From contig NZ_SLWA01000001.1 of assembly GCF_004345565.1 (NCBI RefSeq), forward strand, positions 157,892 through 221,891: a stretch of 64,000 nt of DNA, written 5' to 3'. The notes under the pieces were generated by a model, which was not told the DNA's origin, ran no database searches, and saw only the letters and a program-made list of their open reading frames with translations. Each line of letters starts with the position of its first letter. Positions within the stretch are counted from its first letter, which is position 1. The DNA comes from Flavobacterium circumlabens (GTDB lineage Bacteria; Bacteroidota; Bacteroidia; Flavobacteriales; Flavobacteriaceae). Below, piece after piece: positions 7,795-15,936 of this stretch. The translations under genes were made by a program, and so were the position numbers.

Positions 7795-8036
7795 TATTTA
7801 TTTCTGGCTTTTAAATGTTTTAAATGTTTTTCCGGATCAAAATTTACTGCCCTTCCGCTTTCAAATCCGTCGTGTATCGCATTTCTCAAAGCCGTTACAC
7901 GAGTTTCTTCTTCTTCTAAAAGTCTAAGTCCGGCTCTTATTACTTCACTTGCATTATTGAATCTACCTTCGGAGACACTCGATTCAATAAAACTTTCGAA
8001 ATGATTGCCTAAAGATATGGATGTGTTCTTTCCCAT
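7794..8036 (-). CDS. parD: ParD-family antitoxin
   Basis: An 80-residue antitoxin beginning MGKNTSISLGNHFESFI. The ribbon-helix-helix part spans about residues 1-45 (SEGRFNNASEVIRAGLRLLEE), with a C-terminal toxin-binding tail. The open frame extends 16 codons upstream to 8084, but the internal ATG at 8034-8036 matches the family N-terminus. The longer start would also place the inverted repeat 8058-8076 inside the gene. ParD proteins repress their own operon, and that repeat is the natural operator candidate. Confidence 0.88.
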   Translation of the reverse strand: MGKNTSISLGNHFESFIESSVSEGRFNNASEVIRAGLRLLEEEETRVTALRNAIHDGFESGRAVNFDPEKHLKHLKARNK

Positions 8037-8057
8037 AAAATTGATTTTTTTGATAAA

Positions 8058-8076
8058 GTTACCATTTTTTGGTAAC
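8058..8076. promoter_or_regulatory. Candidate ParD operator
   Basis: A perfect inverted repeat, GTTACC at 8058-8063 and GGTAAC at 8071-8076 with a 7-bp A/T spacer, 22 bp upstream of the chosen parD start. Position and symmetry fit an autoregulatory ribbon-helix-helix binding site; binding is inferred. Confidence 0.5.
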
Positions 8077-8167
8077 TCTGCCATTTTTTAACGCAAAGTT
8101 TTGGAAATCAAACCTAAGTCTATACAAGCAAACACTTATTTGTAATCATAAATGATAACTACGAAAA

Positions 8168-8572
8168 CTAATCTAAATCAGGTTTTCTGCGGGATTGTTT
8201 TATCTCAGAAATATTCTTTTTGTCCTTGATTCGTTTTTTAATCACCGATTTTGGGATCTTGGTTGCTTTACGAATTTTTGGAACAAATAATCCTTTTTTG
8301 ATGATTTCCAGAAAACGTTTTACAACAATATCTTTGTTTTTAATCTGACTTCTGTCTTCGTCACAATTTAAAATTAAGATATTTTCAGAAGTTAAGCGTG
8401 ATGAAATATTGGTTAGTAAAAGCAATTTTTCCTCGTCAGATAAAGCCTGAGAAGTATTCAGATCAAAAGTCAATACCACTTTTGAAGATACTTTGTTTAC
8501 ATTTTGCCCTCCTGCTCCACTGCTTCTAACGGCCTTAAAACTTAATTCTGATATGATTTTTTCGGTATCCAT
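8168..8572 (-). CDS. arfB: Alternative ribosome-rescue factor ArfB (YaeJ-type peptidyl-tRNA hydrolase)
   Basis: A 134-residue stand-alone release-factor catalytic domain. The GGQ motif is at residues 21-23 in SSGAGGQNVNKV, followed by a basic C-terminal tail (KKRIKDKKN...KQSRRKPDLD) that in ArfB enters the empty mRNA channel. It lacks the codon-recognition domains of RF1/RF2. It hydrolyses peptidyl-tRNA on stalled ribosomes. Its ATG overlaps the stop of the NadR/DUF4301 gene by one base, so the two are coupled. Confidence 0.93.
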   Translation of the reverse strand: MDTEKIISELSFKAVRSSGAGGQNVNKVSSKVVLTFDLNTSQALSDEEKLLLLTNISSRLTSENILILNCDEDRSQIKNKDIVVKRFLEIIKKGLFVPKIRKATKIPKSVIKKRIKDKKNISEIKQSRRKPDLD

Positions 8573-10686
8573 TATTGTGGCTGATGTGCTGGTTTTAACA
8601 AATCGTTTACTGTCTTTACAGGATTAAAAGTTATCAGCGGAACCGCTACAAAAATAGTTAGCCAATTTGCCATTGCACCATTCCATAATCCCGGTAATTC
8701 ATAACTCTTTACCGTTTTTCCGTCAACACTTTTTTCTACGATAAAACCTGCTTTGGAGTCAACAAATTCATTCAGATCGAATTTTGTGTTTTTATAATTC
8801 TTTATTCCGCAAACTAAATCTACCGGATTAAAATGTGTAGCTGCCGATAAGATTCCGAGTTGCTTTTGATTAGTTAAATCGACTTGCGATGTTTCTACAA
8901 TCTGAAGCGAAATTTTCCCTTTCTCATTCATCACCCAAAACGGTCCTCCACCTGGCTCTCCTTCATTTTTAACCATGCCGCAAACTCTGATTGGCCTGTT
9001 CAATAGTCCTTTAATTTTAATAATTTTATTCTCGAAAGTAAACTTATTAAAATCTTTAGTCATTTGAATATTAAGCTTTTTAGTCAAAAAACGAACAATC
9101 TCGTCGATATGATCTTCCTGGATTTCCTGCCTTTCAATGGCGTTCATGTAACCGAAGATTTTTTTCTGAATTTCGATTAAAATCCCGGCTAAAGCTTTTT
9201 TATAGAGCGTAATTTTATCAATATGATTCTGAATTACATTGTCAATATTTTTTATAAAGATAATATCCGCATCCAGTTCATTTAAATTTTCAATCAAGGC
9301 ACCATGTCCGCCAGGTCTGAAAATCAATGATTCTTCTTTATCTCGTACAATTTTATTTTTAGCATCAACAGTGATGGAATCTGTGCTTTTATTTTGATAG
9401 GAGTAACCGATATTTATCAGCGTACCGGAATCCTTTTCTACTTTTTCTTTAACAACCTCAACGGCTTTTTCAAACAGGCTTTGATGCGCTTCCGATACGG
9501 TAAAATGCAAATTCGAAATTTGATTTGCCGTAGCGTAATGCACACATTCGTTTAAATGCTCTTCAATCGGAATGGCAATATGCGTTTTATACTGATGAAA
9601 TGGCAAAACTGCTTTTGGCTTGTTTGCAAAGTCAAAGGAATCAGGTGATAAAAGCAATTTTATAAAATAGTAATTTTTATAATCCCTATCCAGAGTTTCA
9701 AAATCAGGATATACTTCTCTGAGTTTTTTATCTAAAGCTTCAAAAAACGGAAATTTATCCATCGCTACAATGAAAATAGACAAATTGCTGTCTTTTTTTC
9801 TATTGATATAGGCATTGATAGTTTCTGTCTGAATATCGAAATCGTTCAGAAAAGCAGTTAAAAACTTAAACATTCTGCTGGCAGCTCCCGAAGCCGGAAC
9901 AAATTTCTTCAGTTTTAAACTTTCCTTCTGAAGATCAAAAAAAGCAGCTTTTTGTTCAAAATCGCTTTCTGTCAGGCTTAAAATTCCGTTGTTAATAGTT
10001 GCCGGACTTATTAAATTACTCTTTGCAATTCCATTTTTAAAAATCTCTAATTGTTTTACTATTTTTTCAAAAGGAATTCCATGTTCATAAATCTCAACAA
10101 AATCGGCAGATGAGAAACCTTTTTCTTTGGCTATCGTAAGAGTATTGATAATAGCGGTTGCCTTTGCCAAACGATTTTCTTTATTTCCCGACAGGGTAAT
10201 GAATGGCTTTTTGGCATTGATTAAGGTTTGTTTAAAGACGGAAAACACCGTTTCCCTTCCGTCAGGAGTATCTCTGATATCATCTTTTTCCCAGGGCACA
10301 TCTATATCGGTAAGAAAAAACAAATCATAATCATGTTCAAGTGCAGCTTCGTTCAGAAGCGGATCGCAAAGCCCGTAATACATTTCGGAAAAAACTTTGG
10401 TGACCATGAGATTGGTATCACAAAACAAATATTTCTTTGCCGAAGAAAGTTTTTGATTTTCTAATGCAACCTGTCCGTAAGCAATCGGCATCATATCATC
10501 AACTACACATATATGCTGATTCTCTTCCCATTTTTCCTGCAAATAATCACGCGCAAATTCCGGAACCCATTCGGTTTCGTAATATGCTGCAAGTTGTTTT
10601 GCCAATGTTGTTTTACCTGTACTTTCAGGGCCAAACAAAGCAATTTTTATGATAGCTGTTTTTTGCTGTCTAAGATTTTTCTCCAT
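8572..10686 (-). CDS. Fusion of a NadR-like P-loop kinase and a DUF4301 domain
   Basis: A 704-residue two-part protein. Residues 1 to about 190 form a NadR-type nucleotide kinase domain with the P-loop GPESTGKTT and the motif EFARDYL, as in ribosylnicotinamide kinases. From about residue 205 the sequence is DUF4301, with blocks such as FVPASGAASRMFKF, FRPGGHGALIENLN and GEPGGGPFWV. The fusion is read through without any stop or frameshift. The start overlaps pnuC by 40 bp and the end overlaps arfB. With pnuC upstream, transport and phosphorylation trapping of a vitamin is the likely role: nicotinamide riboside by family, or thiamin by the nearby TPP riboswitch. DUF4301 has no known function. 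Confidence 0.85.
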   Translation of the reverse strand: MEKNLRQQKTAIIKIALFGPESTGKTTLAKQLAAYYETEWVPEFARDYLQEKWEENQHICVVDDMMPIAYGQVALENQKLSSAKKYLFCDTNLMVTKVFSEMYYGLCDPLLNEAALEHDYDLFFLTDIDVPWEKDDIRDTPDGRETVFSVFKQTLINAKKPFITLSGNKENRLAKATAIINTLTIAKEKGFSSADFVEIYEHGIPFEKIVKQLEIFKNGIAKSNLISPATINNGILSLTESDFEQKAAFFDLQKESLKLKKFVPASGAASRMFKFLTAFLNDFDIQTETINAYINRKKDSNLSIFIVAMDKFPFFEALDKKLREVYPDFETLDRDYKNYYFIKLLLSPDSFDFANKPKAVLPFHQYKTHIAIPIEEHLNECVHYATANQISNLHFTVSEAHQSLFEKAVEVVKEKVEKDSGTLINIGYSYQNKSTDSITVDAKNKIVRDKEESLIFRPGGHGALIENLNELDADIIFIKNIDNVIQNHIDKITLYKKALAGILIEIQKKIFGYMNAIERQEIQEDHIDEIVRFLTKKLNIQMTKDFNKFTFENKIIKIKGLLNRPIRVCGMVKNEGEPGGGPFWVMNEKGKISLQIVETSQVDLTNQKQLGILSAATHFNPVDLVCGIKNYKNTKFDLNEFVDSKAGFIVEKSVDGKTVKSYELPGLWNGAMANWLTIFVAVPLITFNPVKTVNDLLKPAHQPQ

Positions 10687-11270
10687 TCTAAATAAGCTGA
10701 AATAGCCAAAATTGTAAAAATTAAATACTGTAGTGACAGCATCCCCAGCCCACGATAAGCGTAAAGAGGCACTACAATAATATCACCAATAATCCAAAGT
10801 GTCCAGTTTTCGATTTTTTTTCTGGCCATGTACCACATTCCTGCAAAAAATATTCCTGACGAAATCATATCAACATAATTGTCGTTTTTGATTTCGTAAT
10901 CAAAATATTTATAAATCCCGAAGACTACAAAAACAGTTACAAAGAACAGTATAATCCCGATTATTTTTTCATTAAAATTAGTTCGTGTAATAGGCAGGTT
11001 TTCTTCAACTGTTCCGCCTTTTGCCCAAACATACCAGCCGTAAATACTCATGATAGAAAAATATGCATTTATAATCATATCACCAATATATCCGGCAATG
11101 TATAAAAGGTACACCGAAATTACCGTAGCAACTAAACCGGTTGGATATACCCAAATATTTTCTTTCTTCGCAAACCAGACACTTAAAATTCCGCAGACAA
11201 AAACCAGAAACTCCAGAGCAATATGCCATAAAGGAGCATTTTTATAACTGTCGAGAAAAAAATCAATCAT
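10647..11270 (-). CDS. pnuC: PnuC-family vitamin transporter
   Basis: A 207-residue inner-membrane protein of the PnuC family with about seven hydrophobic segments. The family block is IINAYFSIMSIYGWYVW and the C-terminus is FTILAISAYLEWRK. PnuC members carry nicotinamide riboside, PnuT members thiamin and PnuX members riboflavin by facilitated diffusion; sequence alone does not separate them here. The NadR-like kinase directly downstream argues for nicotinamide riboside, while the TPP-controlled receptor 3.5 kb downstream argues for thiamin. It follows the GGGP synthase by 32 bp. Confidence 0.9.
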   Translation of the reverse strand: MIDFFLDSYKNAPLWHIALEFLVFVCGILSVWFAKKENIWVYPTGLVATVISVYLLYIAGYIGDMIINAYFSIMSIYGWYVWAKGGTVEENLPITRTNFNEKIIGIILFFVTVFVVFGIYKYFDYEIKNDNYVDMISSGIFFAGMWYMARKKIENWTLWIIGDIIVVPLYAYRGLGMLSLQYLIFTILAISAYLEWRKILDSKKQLS

Positions 11271-11302
11271 TATAGCAGGTTATTTGGATTGTTGTGTACT
11301 CT

Positions 11303-12031
11303 TTATGCTTCAAAAAAGCGGCTGTTATTCTCAAAAGCAGTTCCGATGACTACTAAATCTGCACCTGCATTATATGCTTTTTGAATTCCCTGCAAATCTA
11401 CAATTCCTCCGCCAACAATTATCGGAATTTCAATATTTTGCGCAATTAACGCAATCATTTCCAAGGGAACAGCTTGTTTTGCTCCACTTCCGGCTTCCAG
11501 ATATAGTAATTTATTTCCTAGCATTTCGCCAGCCTGTGCCGTTGCCAAAACCAGATCAAGATCCTTACGGTCCAGAGGTTGTGTTTTGCTCACTCTGGCT
11601 ACAGCTGTTTCATTGCCGCTTTCTATTAAAATATATCCTGTTGACAGGACTTCGAGGTTTGTTTTCTTCAAAATTGGTGCTGCCTGAACCTGATATTCTA
11701 TCAGGTAATCAGCGTTTCGGCCAGACAATAAAGATAAGAACAAAATAGCATCAGCCTGAGCTGAAATTTGTGACGGATCACCAGGGAATATAACAATGGG
11801 CAACTTTGTTTTTTTTCTTAATTCCGTCATTAATTCTTCTAAAATGGTAGTCTGGACAATACTTCCACCAACAAAAATGTGAGATGCAGGTGATTGGTTT
11901 ATTTTAAACAAAAGGGCCTCTAAATTTTCCCAAACAATTTTATCCGGATCCAAAAGAATAGCAAGCAGTTTTCGCCCATCAATCTTGGCCTGGATAATTT
12001 GCTGGTAAATATTCGGTATTTTTTGTCTCAT
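11303..12031 (-). CDS. Geranylgeranylglyceryl/heptaprenylglyceryl phosphate synthase family protein
   Basis: A 242-residue TIM-barrel prenyltransferase of the GGGP synthase/PcrB family. Motifs include LAILLDPDK near the start, HIFVGGS, VIFPGDPSQ, LSTGYILIESG, LLYLEAGSGA and the phosphate-binding IIVGGGI and ADLVVIGTAFE. The family joins a polyprenyl diphosphate to glycerol-1-phosphate; bacterial members of this group are known in Bacteroidota though their lipid product is unclear. The frame extends 12 codons upstream, but the ATG at 12029-12031 gives the usual start MRQKIPNIY. First gene of the run leading to pnuC. Confidence 0.92.
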   Translation of the reverse strand: MRQKIPNIYQQIIQAKIDGRKLLAILLDPDKIVWENLEALLFKINQSPASHIFVGGSIVQTTILEELMTELRKKTKLPIVIFPGDPSQISAQADAILFLSLLSGRNADYLIEYQVQAAPILKKTNLEVLSTGYILIESGNETAVARVSKTQPLDRKDLDLVLATAQAGEMLGNKLLYLEAGSGAKQAVPLEMIALIAQNIEIPIIVGGGIVDLQGIQKAYNAGADLVVIGTAFENNSRFFEA

Positions 12032-12085
12032 AATCGGGCGTAAAAGTAAAAGTTTTTTAATGCACAAGAACTATTTTGAATGAAT

Positions 12086-12093
12086 TATATTTG
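12086..12093 (+). promoter_or_regulatory. -7 promoter box for the Crp/Fnr gene
   Basis: TATATTTG, an exact TAnnTTTG match, 32 bp before the ATG at 12126 in the spacer divergent from the GGGP synthase gene. Confidence 0.55.
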
Positions 12094-12125
12094 CGTAACG
12101 CTTTTGACAACCTAAGAAACAAATT

Positions 12126-12722
12126 ATGATTACTGCCGATCTTTTAGAAAAATATGGTGCCTCAAAGAAATTTTACGAAAAAACAGCAACTGTTTTTGAA
12201 GAAGGAAAACTACCAACCCATTATTATCAGATTGTGTCAGGTGAAATCAAAATGAACAATTACAATGATGACGGACGCGAATTTATTCAGGGAATTTTCT
12301 ACAAAGAGCAATCTTTTGGAGAACCCCCATTATTCTTAAATCAAAAATATCCTGCAAGTGCTGTGGCTGTTGAAGAATCCCAGATTCTTTGCCTTCTCAG
12401 GTCAAACTTCATGAAATTACTGGAGGAGAACCCGGCAATAAGCATTAAAATAATCGAAAATTTAGCCCAGCGATTGTATTACAAATCGGTTATGGCTGCC
12501 GAAATTTCTACGCATGAACCCGAACATCGCGTTTTAAAATTAATTGATCACGGAATTTCCTATTTTAATTTTAAGAAGGATGCCAACGGATTTCTGATCA
12601 ATTTTACCAGACAGCAAATTGGAGATTTAACCGGTTTACGCGTGGAAACTGTGATTAGAGCTATAAAAGCTTTAGAAAAAAAAGGCGAATTGAAGATTAT
12701 TAACAGAAAAGTATACCGATAA
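12126..12722 (+). CDS. Crp/Fnr-family transcriptional regulator
   Basis: A 198-residue regulator. The cNMP-binding-like beta roll covers about residues 10-115 (GEIKMNNYNDDGREFIQGIF), followed by a dimer helix and a winged HTH near residues 140-195 (NFTRQQIGDLTGLRVETVIR). No cysteine cluster for a 4Fe-4S centre is present at the N-terminus, so it is not a classical oxygen-sensing Fnr. Directly downstream lies a Crp-type palindrome (12734-12755) in front of the haemoglobin operon, which makes that operon its likely target. Confidence 0.92.
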   Translation: MITADLLEKYGASKKFYEKTATVFEEGKLPTHYYQIVSGEIKMNNYNDDGREFIQGIFYKEQSFGEPPLFLNQKYPASAVAVEESQILCLLRSNFMKLLEENPAISIKIIENLAQRLYYKSVMAAEISTHEPEHRVLKLIDHGISYFNFKKDANGFLINFTRQQIGDLTGLRVETVIRAIKALEKKGELKIINRKVYR

Positions 12723-12733
12723 AAAAGTTCTTG

Positions 12734-12755
12734 TTTTATGATTTAAGTCATAAAA
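12734..12755. promoter_or_regulatory. Crp/Fnr-type operator
   Basis: Perfect inverted repeat TTTTATGA (12734-12741), 6-bp spacer, TCATAAAA (12748-12755). The TATGA-N6-TCATA geometry is that of Crp/Fnr-family sites. It ends 19 bp before the -7 box at 12775-12782, a position suited to activation. Confidence 0.65.
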
Positions 12756-12774
12756 CGCAGCGGTATTGCGAGCG

Positions 12775-12782
12775 TATCTTTG
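12775..12782 (+). promoter_or_regulatory. -7 box of the haemoglobin operon
   Basis: TATCTTTG matches TAnnTTTG exactly, 21 bp before the ATG at 12804. No -33 TTTG is visible, consistent with an activator-dependent promoter using the palindrome at 12734-12755. Confidence 0.6.
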
Positions 12783-12803
12783 TGGTATAAAAATCTCAAT
12801 ATC

Positions 12804-13091
12804 ATGACACTATATCAAACAACATTCGAAAATTTCAATAAAAGTTATATGGGTTCTGCTGCAATGGCTGTAATTGGACAGAGCTGTTTAGGAGGCGCTG
12901 CCGCAATGTACGTTCTGGCAAATGGAACTTCTATTCTTCAAATGACGCAACTGGCAATTGTTGTCTTAGCCTGTATTTTTGTAAATACTTCAATATTGGC
13001 ACAAATGAAACACAAAATCGTTTTTAATCTTTTAATTCTAAGTGCATTTTTAAGTGTATCATTAATTGTTTTAAATAATTTTATTCTGTGA
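12804..13091 (+). CDS. Small three-helix membrane protein, function unknown
   Basis: A 95-residue protein with hydrophobic segments at about residues 18-40, 45-62 and 72-92. No domain recognised. An in-frame TTG at 12780 would lie inside the -7 box, so the ATG at 12804 is chosen. Its stop overlaps the GTG start of the truncated haemoglobin gene by three bases, so the two are translationally coupled. The Crp/Fnr site upstream suggests expression under low oxygen or nitrosative stress; that is inference. Confidence 0.75.
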   Translation: MTLYQTTFENFNKSYMGSAAMAVIGQSCLGGAAAMYVLANGTSILQMTQLAIVVLACIFVNTSILAQMKHKIVFNLLILSAFLSVSLIVLNNFIL

Positions 13092-13498
13092 AAAAACAAA
13101 TAGAAAACAGAGCTGATGTTTCTTTTTTAGTACATCAGTTTTATGCTAAGATAAGAGCCGATGAAGAAATCGGCTCTTATTTTAATACAATAATCCAGGA
13201 TTGGGATGCACATCTGGAAAAGCTAACCGATTTTTGGGAAACGAATTTATTTTCCGTAAAAAAATACAAAGGCAATCCACATGAAGTACACAATGAAGTT
13301 GATGCACGTTTTGATGGAAAAATCACCTCAAATGAATTTGGAATCTGGCTTAACTATTGGTTTCAGACTTTAGAAGAACACTTTGAAGGCGAAAATGTCG
13401 AAACACTAAAAAGACGCGCCAGAAAAATGGGAACTTTTCTGTTTGTAAGTATGTTTGAGCATCGTAAAAAAATGGTGGAGAATTTCTCCAAACAATAA
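13088..13498 (+). CDS. Group III truncated haemoglobin
   Basis: A 136-residue 2-on-2 globin of group III. It begins with a GTG codon overlapping the previous stop. Features are VHQFYAKIRADEEIGSYFN, the W-rich FWETNLF and the segment GNPHEVH, which carries the candidate proximal histidine, then FGIWLNYWFQTLEEHFEG. Such globins bind O2 or NO and are often linked to nitrosative stress or low oxygen. Operon context with a Crp/Fnr regulator supports that role. Confidence 0.92.
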   Translation: MKKQIENRADVSFLVHQFYAKIRADEEIGSYFNTIIQDWDAHLEKLTDFWETNLFSVKKYKGNPHEVHNEVDARFDGKITSNEFGIWLNYWFQTLEEHFEGENVETLKRRARKMGTFLFVSMFEHRKKMVENFSKQ

Positions 13499-13504
13499 AA
13501 TTTA

Positions 13505-13620
13505 TTGGTTTTTTTGTCATTCTGAGGAATGGGAATTCAAACTCATCAATTGAAAAGCATTGACAATTCTTTTTGGAATTTCTGTTGAGATTGCTTCGTT
13601 CCTCGCAAAGACTCACTTTG
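13505..13620. repeat. Palindromic interspersed repeat
   Basis: Left arm gtcattctgaggaatg near 13517 and right arm gagattgcttcgttcctcgc (13585-13610) are imperfect reverse complements of one another around an AT-rich centre. A half-copy of the right arm is at 3801-3833. It fills the spacer between the convergent haemoglobin and PPTase genes and may act as a terminator. Confidence 0.6.
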
Positions 13621-13652
13621 GCGTTTTTTTACTGAAAACTTTGACTCAAAAA

Positions 13653-14303
13653 TCACTTCTCAAAAGCATACACCAAAGTAAACTTTCCTTCAAAATTATC
13701 CGATTTGATTTCTTTATAATGCACATCAAAATCTTTAATGAGATCATCAAAATGAAGGCTCGCTTCTGTCTGGTTTTTGTTTAAAGAGAAATCTTCAACC
13801 TTAATATGATGTTTAAAGCTAATGCCTTTTTCGTTTCTGATTTTAAAAATGGCTTCTTTAGCTCCCCATATTACAGTGAGTTTTTTTACATATTCTTCAA
13901 TTGGATCCGGTTTTAAGTAATCGCATTCGAAATCAGTAAATTTATCGGCGATGCGAATAATTTTTTCCCGTTGTAATTCCATATCGATTCCAACCGTTTC
14001 ATGACTGATGATGATCGCTGCAAAATGATACGAATGTGTAATAGAAATATAATTATGGCAATCGAAATAGGGTTTTCCAAACTCGTCATAATGCAAATCA
14101 TGATCCGTAAAACCCATTTCCTGAATCAGCATCCGAACGCTCAGAAAAGCACGCTGATGCATTTGGGATTTCATTCCGTTCAGCCTTTGCTGCGTTTTTT
14201 CTTTTAAAACAACTTTATTTGTTAACTCCTCAAAAGATTCCGTTGTTTCCCAAATTAAAATTTTAGTGGTTTCGTTAAACTGTATGGTCTGAAATAAAGG
14301 CAT
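13653..14303 (-). CDS. 4'-phosphopantetheinyl transferase superfamily protein
   Basis: A 216-residue Sfp-type PPTase. It transfers phosphopantetheine from CoA to a carrier-protein serine. The two signature motifs are present: VGIDMEL (metal-binding Asp/Glu) near residue 108 and WGAKEAIFK near residue 150, with the HSYHFA segment before them. Full length for the family. Its carrier-protein substrate is not in the window. Monocistronic, convergent with the globin operon. Confidence 0.92.
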   Translation of the reverse strand: MPLFQTIQFNETTKILIWETTESFEELTNKVVLKEKTQQRLNGMKSQMHQRAFLSVRMLIQEMGFTDHDLHYDEFGKPYFDCHNYISITHSYHFAAIIISHETVGIDMELQREKIIRIADKFTDFECDYLKPDPIEEYVKKLTVIWGAKEAIFKIRNEKGISFKHHIKVEDFSLNKNQTEASLHFDDLIKDFDVHYKEIKSDNFEGKFTLVYAFEK

Positions 14304-14338
14304 GCTTTTGTAATTATGAATTATGGCTTCGTGGTTTA

Positions 14339-14466
14339 AACCATATAAGTGATGTTAGTAAATATAATTTGTTGTCTGAAAAAATGTATTAGTAAATTTA
14401 AGCAATTAGCAATTAAGTTTGTTATAGAGAGCCTTTTTTAAATGAACTTAGATCACTTATACGGTT
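14339..14466. repeat. Candidate MITE-like element with 15-bp inverted ends
   Basis: The ends AACCATATAAGTGAT (14339-14353) and ATCACTTATACGGTT (14452-14466) are reverse complements with one mismatch, enclosing a 98-bp AT-rich interior with no ORF. The pair spans most of the spacer upstream of ahcY. It may be a small non-autonomous element or simply a long-range hairpin; no target duplication was identified. Confidence 0.4.
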
Positions 14467-14558
14467 AAAAACATTTTACAAACTAATGTTCTAAAGATTA
14501 AGAAATTAAACATTTCACAATTCTTACATAAAATAGTAAAAATTCTAAAGTTATTACG

Positions 14559-14566
14559 TAAATTTG
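14559..14566 (+). promoter_or_regulatory. -7 promoter box for ahcY
   Basis: TAAATTTG, exact TAnnTTTG match, 30 bp before the ahcY start. No SAM- or SAH-responsive riboswitch could be recognised in the leader. Confidence 0.55.
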
Positions 14567-14596
14567 CAAAAATTTTACAATACAAATATACTATAA

Positions 14597-15913
14597 ATGA
14601 GTACTACAACTACGCCTTTTGTGGCTTTCAAAGTAAAAGACATTTCTCTAGCGGCTTGGGGAAGAAAAGAAATTGAACTGGCTGAAGCTGAAATGCCAGG
14701 TTTAATGGCGCTTCGTGCTGAATATAAAGACGAACAACCTCTTGCAGGTGCTCGTATCGCCGGATGTTTACACATGACGATTCAGACTGCAGTTTTGATC
14801 GAAACTTTAATTGCTCTTGGTGCTGAAGTTACCTGGTCTTCTTGTAACATTTTCTCTACTCAGGATCAGGCTGCTGCTGCTATTGCTGCTGCCGGAATTC
14901 AGGTGTATGCCTGGAAAGGTCTTGACGAAGAGTCATTTGACTGGTGTATTGAGCAAACATTATTCTTTGGTGAAGACAGAAAACCATTGAACATGATTTT
15001 GGATGACGGTGGAGATTTAACTAACATGGTTATTGACCGTTTCCCGGAATTGGTTCCTGGAATCAAAGGATTGTCTGAAGAAACTACAACTGGTGTTCAC
15101 AGACTTTACGAAAGAGTTAAAGCCGGAACTTTACCAATGCCTGCAATCAACATTAACGATTCTGTTACTAAATCTAAATTTGATAACAAATACGGTTGTA
15201 AAGAATCTGCTGTAGATGCTGTACGTCGCGCAACTGACTTAATGTTAGCCGGAAAAAGAGTGATCGTTTGCGGATACGGTGATGTTGGAAAAGGAACTGC
15301 TGCTTCTTTCAGAGGTGCGGGATCTATTGTAACGGTTACTGAAATCGATCCAATTTGTGCTTTACAGGCTGCAATGGACGGTTATGAAGTTAAAAAATTA
15401 AATACTGTAATTGCTAATGCTGATATCATCATTACAACTACAGGAAATAAAGATATCGTTCTTGGAAGTCATTTCGAGCAAATGAAAGACAAAACTGTTG
15501 TTTGTAACATCGGACACTTTGATAACGAAATCGATATGGCCTGGTTAAACAAAAACCACGGTGCATCTAAAATCGAAATCAAACCTCAGGTTGACAAATA
15601 TACTATCGCCGGAAAAGATATCATCATTTTGGCTGAAGGCCGTTTGGTAAACCTTGGTTGTGCTACAGGTCACCCAAGTTTTGTAATGAGTAATTCATTT
15701 ACTAACCAGACTCTGGCTCAAATCGAATTATGGAAAAACAGCGCTGCTTATAACAATGACGTTTATATGTTACCAAAACATTTAGATGAAAAAGTGGCTG
15801 CTTTACACTTAGCTAAATTAGGCGTTGAATTGGAAACTTTACGTGACGATCAGGCTGCTTATATTGGTGTTCCGGTTGAAGGTCCATTCAAACCAGAGTA
15901 CTACAGATACTAA
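14597..15913 (+). CDS. ahcY: Adenosylhomocysteinase (S-adenosylhomocysteine hydrolase)
   Basis: A 438-residue enzyme that reversibly splits S-adenosylhomocysteine into homocysteine and adenosine using tightly bound NAD. It keeps the methyl cycle running in the cytoplasm. Visible motifs are [38 protein letters not shown], the Rossmann block [37 protein letters not shown], the family block [15 protein letters not shown] and the C-terminal PFKPEYYRY. Full length. Single gene with its own promoter and a double terminator. Confidence 0.99.
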   Translation: MSTTTTPFVAFKVKDISLAAWGRKEIELAEAEMPGLMALRAEYKDEQPLAGARIAGCLHMTIQTAVLIETLIALGAEVTWSSCNIFSTQDQAAAAIAAAGIQVYAWKGLDEESFDWCIEQTLFFGEDRKPLNMILDDGGDLTNMVIDRFPELVPGIKGLSEETTTGVHRLYERVKAGTLPMPAININDSVTKSKFDNKYGCKESAVDAVRRATDLMLAGKRVIVCGYGDVGKGTAASFRGAGSIVTVTEIDPICALQAAMDGYEVKKLNTVIANADIIITTTGNKDIVLGSHFEQMKDKTVVCNIGHFDNEIDMAWLNKNHGASKIEIKPQVDKYTIAGKDIIILAEGRLVNLGCATGHPSFVMSNSFTNQTLAQIELWKNSAAYNNDVYMLPKHLDEKVAALHLAKLGVELETLRDDQAAYIGVPVEGPFKPEYYRY

Positions 15914-15936
15914 ATCAATTAGATTTAAGATTGAAG

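Noticed and set aside
8037..8084. Longer ParD start
   Set aside because: Adds 16 residues unlike the family and swallows the likely operator; internal ATG at 8036 preferred.
7224..11302. A single TPP-controlled operon from pnuC to the receptor
   Set aside because: The riboswitch lies only before the receptor, and no thi-box was found upstream of pnuC; the ParDE genes also intervene.
14304..14596. Possible SAM/SAH riboswitch before ahcY
   Set aside because: None of the conserved riboswitch blocks was found; the only structure is the MITE-like inverted pair.
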